Shown one piece after another: positions 5,800-9,986 of a stretch of 9,986 nucleotides of DNA. Each line of letters begins with the position of its first letter. The first letter of the stretch is position 1. Location of the stretch: contig PCVE01000001.1 of the NCBI GenBank assembly GCA_002762705.1, forward strand, positions 1-9,986, written 5' to 3'. This DNA comes from Candidatus Woesearchaeota archaeon CG11_big_fil_rev_8_21_14_0_20_43_8 (GTDB lineage: Archaea > Nanobdellota > Nanobdellia > Woesearchaeales > CG08-08-20-14). The position numbers were made by a program, and so were the translations under genes. The notes below the pieces were generated by a model. It searched no databases, was not told the origin of the DNA, and was given only the letters and a program-made list of their open reading frames with translations.

Positions 5800-6933
5800 T
5801 CACATCACCCCGGAAAGCAAACCACTTAAGAGGTATTTTGCACAATAGAAGATCAAGATTGATATACCCACAAAGAATGGGATAGATCTGATGCTCTCTC
5901 TAGCTGTCCCTTTTCTGATGATGCTTATTATTATGGCTGAGAATGTGCTTGTGACAGTCAGTGAAAGGATAGCGAATGTCCTGTAATCATTCATGTCAAT
6001 GCTATTTGGAGAGATCGAGAAAAAAGATGGTCCAGAACTGCTTCCAGCTGCGCCAGCCCCGATCTTCAAGGCAAGTCCCTGCACCACACCAAGAAGATTA
6101 TATGATAACGCCATAAGCGCAGGTGCTGCGGCGATCGTGGCGAAACCGATGAATATGACATAAGTCATGACTGATGCTGCCATCTCTTTTTTCAGTATCT
6201 CAGTCTCTTGTATGTCTGTCGCTATCTTATTTAAGAGGTCGCCTAGCTCGCCACCCGCATCGATGCCAGCCACAAGAAGACTGATCGCCCGTTGAAGCAC
6301 AGCCGAATCAAATAGTTGAGTGAGATCTGTCAGTGCTGTCTTGAGTTCCACTCCAGTGAGTGTTCTTTTCGCGACGATCTCCATTTCTGTCGCAAGCACA
6401 CCGAACTTAGGTCTGACAGAGAACCACAATGCCCTGTCGATCGGCATGCCGGCTTTTATGTTCAACGCACAGAGCTGCAGATAATCCGGAAGATATCTCT
6501 CCACTTCTTTAGTACGCATATATTTCATATAATCCAGCGTGACATATGAACCAATACGCACAAGTATCAAAGAGAGCGGTATTCCGATGATGATCGACAA
6601 GAATACGTAGAATGCGATCCCACCAGCGCCGACACCATACTTTATTGTGTAGAAAATGACGGCGAAGATAATCAGTGCGCTGACGACAACAGTTATCTTC
6701 AGCAGGGCCTTGTTGAAGCGTCTCACATCGATCTCAAGTCCTGCTTTGCTCAATTGGGCGCTCTTCAAGAGTTTCTTTTCCTGCTTTATCTGCTGCTTCT
6801 TTTTTTGTCTTATGATCTTTTCATCTGCTTTATCAGCTATATCGCTCTTTCTTTTCTCTTCTGTCTTCTTCTCTTCTATCTTAGTCTTCCTAAGTTTCTG
6901 TTCGACTTCCTTTAATTGTCTCTCAACGTTCAT
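5800..6933 (-). CDS. Type II secretion F/TadC family protein, five-segment
   Basis: A 377-residue inner-membrane platform protein of the GspF/TadC type for an archaeal pilus machine. Its first ~75 residues are a highly charged Lys/Glu helix (EQKLRKTKIEEKKTEEKRK), likely a cytoplasmic coiled coil. Hydrophobic segments follow at about 77-97 and 104-126. A cytoplasmic T2SSF domain (about 142-250) includes VERYLPDYLQLCALNIKAGM and LLVAGIDAGGELGDLL. Further segments lie near 253-285, 318-339 and 351-374, with a Gly/Ser-rich loop at 287-317. The platform couples ATPase motion to pilin insertion. ATG 6933 is chosen: GGAG lies 7 nt upstream and the preceding gene's stop is 1 nt away. The long charged N-terminus is unusual and may bind the ATPase or the coiled-coil protein encoded upstream of it. 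The reading frame continues upstream of ATG 6933 inside the preceding gene. Confidence 0.88.
   Translation of the reverse strand: MNVERQLKEVEQKLRKTKIEEKKTEEKRKSDIADKADEKIIRQKKKQQIKQEKKLLKSAQLSKAGLEIDVRRFNKALLKITVVVSALIIFAVIFYTIKYGVGAGGIAFYVFLSIIIGIPLSLILVRIGSYVTLDYMKYMRTKEVERYLPDYLQLCALNIKAGMPIDRALWFSVRPKFGVLATEMEIVAKRTLTGVELKTALTDLTQLFDSAVLQRAISLLVAGIDAGGELGDLLNKIATDIQETEILKKEMAASVMTYVIFIGFATIAAAPALMALSYNLLGVVQGLALKIGAGAAGSSSGPSFFSISPNSIDMNDYRTFAILSLTVTSTFSAIIISIIRKGTARESIRSIPFFVGISILIFYCAKYLLSGLLSGVM
5804..5809 (-). promoter_or_regulatory. Ribosome binding site that decides the pilin start
   Basis: GGTGAT on the minus strand matches the anti-Shine-Dalgarno tail of 16S rRNA and ends 6 nt before TTG 5797. 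It overlaps the last codons of the upstream TadC-like gene (Gly-Val-Met), so pilin translation is probably coupled to that gene. The alternative GTG 5803 has no spacing from it. Confidence 0.55.
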
Positions 6934-6934
6934 T

Positions 6935-7783
6935 TCACATCTCCACTGGAGGTCTCGCATTCTTCACCATCGCGATGAACATAAATTGCATGACGGCGAA
7001 GAAACCGACAAATATGATCAATACGAATAAGGACACATGAAGATTAAGGAATGTGGCGAGCACAGTCAGCATAGTTGTCCCAAGGCTGGGTATTATGACT
7101 GCGATCATCATGTAGAACATAGCGAGGGGATTTAGTTTCCTGCCATATTCTTTCACTAATATCTGTTGCTCTCTGACAATCTGATCAAGGACTGACGAGA
7201 GCGACCACCTGATATCTGATCCTGTCTTGAGCGTATTCAATATCTGCCAAAGGATCTTGTTGAGATCATTTGATGGCGAGTGCTGGATTGTCTCGACGAT
7301 CGCTTCATCCATGCTGCTGCCAAGATCGACTTTATGTATTATCTCATCGATATATTTTCCTATGGCAGGATAGTTTACCGCGACGTTCTTCATCGCGTGA
7401 TAGATCGGCACTCCGGATTCAAGTTCTATTAAAAGGAACCTTCCTGCGAAGATGATCTCTTTTGATATGAGTTTCCCCTTCTTCATGATAGCCAGGTCAG
7501 GAATCCTCAAAAAATAATTGAATAGCAGGCCGATCATAACAAAGAATGCGCCGATCAAGAACAGCACAAACGATACTTTCTTCTCACCGACGCTTGATTT
7601 TCCAAGGATGAGGAACAAAAAGAATGTGAGCCCAAGTGATCCCATAAAGCTAAGTGTGATGATCTTCTTGAGAAATTGGGCCTTCGTGTCGTATATCCCT
7701 GCGGATTTCAGTTTCGGTCCAAGACTTACAATCTTTTTTCCAAGGATATTGTATAAGCGGTTCATGACGATTTTTAGCCTCAC
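6935..7783 (-). CDS. Type II secretion F/TadC family protein, four-segment
   Basis: A 282-residue membrane platform protein, the partner of the five-segment TadC-like protein encoded next to it. Hydrophobic segments lie at about 42-60, 70-91, 218-245 and 250-272. Between them is a cytoplasmic T2SSF domain containing FAGRFLLIELESGVPIYHAM, DLGSSMDEAI and LKTGSDIRWSL. The two genes together correspond to bacterial TadB plus TadC. Archaellum and many archaeal pilus systems instead use one longer protein with both domains. The start is uncertain. GTG 7783 overlaps the ATPase stop codon in a GTGA arrangement, which favours translational coupling, but no clear ribosome binding site precedes it. ATG 7765 (MNRLYNILGKK) is a good alternative, six residues in. 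The gene ends 1 nt before the next start. Confidence 0.88.
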   Translation of the reverse strand: MRLKIVMNRLYNILGKKIVSLGPKLKSAGIYDTKAQFLKKIITLSFMGSLGLTFFLFLILGKSSVGEKKVSFVLFLIGAFFVMIGLLFNYFLRIPDLAIMKKGKLISKEIIFAGRFLLIELESGVPIYHAMKNVAVNYPAIGKYIDEIIHKVDLGSSMDEAIVETIQHSPSNDLNKILWQILNTLKTGSDIRWSLSSVLDQIVREQQILVKEYGRKLNPLAMFYMMIAVIIPSLGTTMLTVLATFLNLHVSLFVLIIFVGFFAVMQFMFIAMVKNARPPVEM

Positions 7784-9315
7784 CCAGAAAGTTTGTTGCC
7801 TTTCAACTGTTTTAGCAGTTCATCATGCTCAGTATAATATCTTCCCATGATAAGTCCGATAGAATCGATATCTTCGATATTCTTCTTGACAAGATATTTC
7901 AAGATGGCCTCCTTTTCAGCAAGGCTCCTCCTGATATCATTCAATGAGTTTCCAGTATATAACTGCAATGTGTCCATGATCGCACGTGATTTGTTCAGAT
8001 TATGAAGCACATCTCTTTTCATATCATATTGCATCAGGACATTTGGTTTTGAATCCGGCATGATCTCACCGATCTGGAATGTGCGTCTCATCCCTGTCCT
8101 TCTGTTTCGCATCTGTACAATGACCATACTTATGCCTGGCAACATGCTTTTTGGCACTTCGATCGGTGGACTTGTCAGACGTGTGACCACTTCCTGTACA
8201 TTGTTCGCGTGGAATGTGGCATATACACTATGGCCTGTATGGATGGCTTCAAATAAGACCTCTGCCTCTTTCGCTCTCCTGACTTCTCCGACCAGGATCC
8301 TGTCTGGTCGCATCCTTAATGAATTGACTAACAGATCAAGCATTGATACTTCTCCTTTGCTTTCAGCATTCGCTGTCCTTGTGTTCATCGGTAGCCAATG
8401 CAGGAACTTTGGAAGTCTTATCTCTCTTGTATCTTCTATGGATACGATCCTTTGATTCGGCGGAAAGAAATTTGCGACAATGTTGAGCATGCTTGTCTTA
8501 CCAGACGCGGTGCCACCGGCGATTATCGCAGATAGTTCATATTGTATCCCTTCCCAGATCATCGCAGCTGCCGCAGGTGAGATTGTGCCAAATTTGATGA
8601 AACTAGTTATCGTCCATGGATCTCTTGAGAATTTTCTCAATGTGATCGTGTTGCCATGACTTGATATCGGCATCAATGTGGCGTTGACTCGGTCGCCTTC
8701 TCCTATATGTGCGTCAAGGAGCGGTTCAAGGATGGACATCTGCCTTCCGACTTTCCTACCGATCATCGTGGCATAATGAAGAATCTGCTCTTCTTCTCTG
8801 ATCCAGATGTTTGTCTTTAACCATCCATGCTTCTTGTGATAGATCCAGACCGGTTCTTCAGACCCATTGATCGCGATCTCTTCTAGTTTCGCATCATCCA
8901 TCAATATCTCGATGTTGCCCATGCCAAGGCTTTTTTGGATGAGGTATGTTGTGAGAAATCCCATGGTCTTCTCATCAGCGTCAGGGAAATATTTCTTTAT
9001 CAATATTCCGATTGTCTCTTTGAATTTCTCTTCGACTATCGTGGATTTTTTCAAATCAGTGATCTCGACCATCCCGAGACTGACTTGTTTTACTAGCTCT
9101 TTTCTTATTTTCTCAAGAATTATTTCTGTGGATTTGCTTAAAGATGAGATCGCGACTGTGTATATCGGGACAAATTCCCCTTTCTGCTTGTTGATCGTGA
9201 CTTTGATTGGGATGTCTTTAGAATTGAATTCGTATTGGTCGATTATCTTGCCCACTATCTCTTTTTCTTCAGAAAAATTTGGTTTTGCTTGAGCCACCTC
9301 TTTTTCATCTGCCAT
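7780..9315 (-). CDS. Type II/IV secretion ATPase (TadA/VirB11/ArlI-like)
   Basis: A 511-residue hexameric secretion ATPase that powers pilus assembly from the cytoplasmic face. The N-terminal ~230 residues hold the N-terminal domains (EILMDDAKLEEIAINGSEEP is the typical entry to the second). The catalytic domain has Walker A GGTASGKTS (267-275, Lys273), an Asp box SIEDTREI (292-299), Walker B RILVGEV with catalytic Glu344, and a His box HTGHSVYATFHA (359-370). All key residues are present, so it should be active. The C-terminal ~90 residues are charged and helical. ATG 9315 has a modest GGGG site 8 nt upstream and is the first gene of the packed operon. The lack of archaellum-specific genes nearby favours a Tad-like adhesion pilus over an archaellum. 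Confidence 0.95.
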   Translation of the reverse strand: MADEKEVAQAKPNFSEEKEIVGKIIDQYEFNSKDIPIKVTINKQKGEFVPIYTVAISSLSKSTEIILEKIRKELVKQVSLGMVEITDLKKSTIVEEKFKETIGILIKKYFPDADEKTMGFLTTYLIQKSLGMGNIEILMDDAKLEEIAINGSEEPVWIYHKKHGWLKTNIWIREEEQILHYATMIGRKVGRQMSILEPLLDAHIGEGDRVNATLMPISSHGNTITLRKFSRDPWTITSFIKFGTISPAAAAMIWEGIQYELSAIIAGGTASGKTSMLNIVANFFPPNQRIVSIEDTREIRLPKFLHWLPMNTRTANAESKGEVSMLDLLVNSLRMRPDRILVGEVRRAKEAEVLFEAIHTGHSVYATFHANNVQEVVTRLTSPPIEVPKSMLPGISMVIVQMRNRRTGMRRTFQIGEIMPDSKPNVLMQYDMKRDVLHNLNKSRAIMDTLQLYTGNSLNDIRRSLAEKEAILKYLVKKNIEDIDSIGLIMGRYYTEHDELLKQLKGNKLSG

Positions 9316-9346
9316 TGTTCAATCCCCATCTATAATATATTTATAA

Positions 9347-9383
9347 CTATATAAGAATATTCATCTTGAGATTCCTATATAAA
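9347..9383 (-). promoter_or_regulatory. Promoter of the pilus operon
   Basis: The minus strand carries GGTTTATATAGG with its TTTATATA core at 9376-9383, a near-ideal archaeal TATA box. It would start transcription near 9353 and give a ~38-nt leader containing GGGGATTG. A second box, CTTATATAG at 9347-9355, would start near 9325, and AT-rich sequence at 9337-9346 offers a third possible, leaderless choice. The operon may have more than one start. Confidence 0.5.
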
Positions 9384-9396
9384 CCTTGTGCTAACG

Positions 9397-9402
9397 AAAA
9401 AA
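9397..9402 (-). terminator. T6 tract after the coiled-coil gene
   Basis: Six T on the minus strand directly follow the stop codon of the coiled-coil gene and precede the operon promoter. They are a likely oligo-T terminator, making the coiled-coil gene and the ATPase operon separate transcripts, or at least weakening read-through. Confidence 0.4.
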
Positions 9403-9986
9403 TCAGGAGGTGATTATCTTTTTCAGGTGCTCTATCTCTTTTTTGAAGATGCCTCGCTTCTTGTCAAGATCTGAGAATTTTTTCTCTATTTCAGATATCT
9501 GTCCCTTGACATTATTTGATTTTGCCGAAAGCTCAAATGCGATCGCGCTCTTGATTATGCCATTCAATTCATGTTTCAGATTGTCTCTGTCTATCGTGAT
9601 CTTATCTAGCAAAGCGTTTATCTCATTTTTCTTCTTGAAGAAGTTCTCGAAATGCTTAGTGACATCGTCGGTGTGGACCATGTCTTTCTTGATGAACTCT
9701 TCTTTTTTCTTTATCTCATCTAAGACCTCTCCTTGAAGTTTCAAGATCATCTGCTCTTTCTCTTTGCTCTCATCGATGAGATACTTCAATTTATCACGTT
9801 TTTTCCCGATGTTTTCAGTGGTCTCGGTCGCGATCCTCTGGAGCTTGATGATGTGTGATTCAGAATCGCCGACCATGCTGTTTTCATCTTTGATCTGGCT
9901 TTTCAGTTTCTTGATGATCTCTTCGATAAGTCCGATCTTCTCAAGCAGTTTGTCTTCCTGTCCTTTCAAGGATTCAGCTTTGATCT
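9403..9986 (-). CDS. Coiled-coil protein, 5' end beyond window
   Basis: The C-terminal ~193 residues of a gene that runs off the right edge. The frame is open to the last complete codon at 9984. The first possible start inside the window is a TTG at 9969 with no ribosome binding site, so it is probably an internal Leu. The sequence is almost wholly heptad-like, charged helix (KLLEKIGLIEEIIKKLKSQI; IEKKFSDLDKKRGIFKKEIE), with no membrane segment in the visible part and no cysteine. It lies 87 bp upstream of, and on the same strand as, the secretion ATPase. Long coiled-coil proteins next to archaeal pilus genes suggest a structural or tethering role, but that is inference. It could equally be an unrelated SMC-like or filament-forming protein, since coiled coils match each other non-specifically. 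Confidence 0.7.
   Translation of the reverse strand, partial: IKAESLKGQEDKLLEKIGLIEEIIKKLKSQIKDENSMVGDSESHIIKLQRIATETTENIGKKRDKLKYLIDESKEKEQMILKLQGEVLDEIKKKEEFIKKDMVHTDDVTKHFENFFKKKNEINALLDKITIDRDNLKHELNGIIKSAIAFELSAKSNNVKGQISEIEKKFSDLDKKRGIFKKEIEHLKKIITS

Noticed and set aside
7780..9315. Possibility that the ATPase belongs to an archaellum (ArlI)
   Set aside because: There are no archaellin or other arl genes nearby, and the platform is two separate TadC-like genes, whereas ArlJ is one protein. A Tad-like pilus fits better.
9410..9736. Plus-strand frame of 108 codons preceded by a perfect AGGAGGTGAT
   Set aside because: It is the complement of the coiled-coil gene, its Phe/Ser/Leu-rich product is what antisense of Lys/Glu helix gives, and the ribosome-site-like sequence overlaps its own GTG start.

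Overview
This window looks like part of an archaeal genome, most likely a DPANN-type archaeon (Woesearchaeota/Pacearchaeota-like is my inference). The evidence is a pilin precursor with a class III signal peptide (KKG|QAAMEF), an archaeal-type secretion ATPase followed by two separate GspF/TadC-type membrane proteins, an archaeal OapC/ArvC-type zinc-ribbon protein, archaeal TATA boxes about 26 bp before starts, and a mixture of leaderless starts and starts with GGAGG or GGTGAT ribosome binding sites. No rRNA, tRNA, CRISPR array, transposase or phage gene was seen.

Left part (1-3000). The 3' end of an unrecognised gene runs in from the left edge. It is followed, on the opposite strand, by a MATE-family multidrug/cation antiporter. 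A 186-bp divergent intergenic region separates the MATE gene from a membrane protein of the YdjM/DUF457 metal-dependent hydrolase family. Both divergent genes have TATA boxes placed for leaderless transcripts, and a pair of similar C-rich elements in inverted orientation lies between the promoters.

Middle (3000-5450). A soluble protein on the minus strand resembles DUF3810-type zinc peptidases but has lost the HExxH motif (QKMAQ at that place), so it is probably a pseudoenzyme. Divergent from it is the OapC/ArvC-like zinc-ribbon protein, followed by a 271-residue protein made of about seven degenerate ~35-residue helical repeats, which points to a binding scaffold. Its end overlaps the end of the convergent pilin gene by 75 bp.

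Right part (5370-9986). A tightly packed minus-strand operon encodes a Tad/type IV-pilus-like machine in the order ATPase (TadA/VirB11 type), four-segment TadC-like protein, five-segment TadC-like protein with a charged N-terminal coiled coil, and pilin. Adjacent genes overlap by 4 nt or are separated by 1-2 nt, and the pilin probably starts at a TTG whose ribosome binding site lies in the last codons of the gene before it. Upstream on the same strand is a coiled-coil protein that runs off the right edge. The ATPase would power the two membrane proteins to assemble the pilin into a surface filament. The prepilin peptidase needed to mature the pilin is not in the window.

Nearly all sequence is coding. 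The only gene-free gaps longer than 100 bp are 1902-2087, 3976-4138 and 4529-4630, and they hold the promoters and terminators listed. The most interesting items are the inactivated-peptidase protein, the helical-repeat protein overlapping the pilin gene, the mirrored promoter elements, and a strong excess of GATC.
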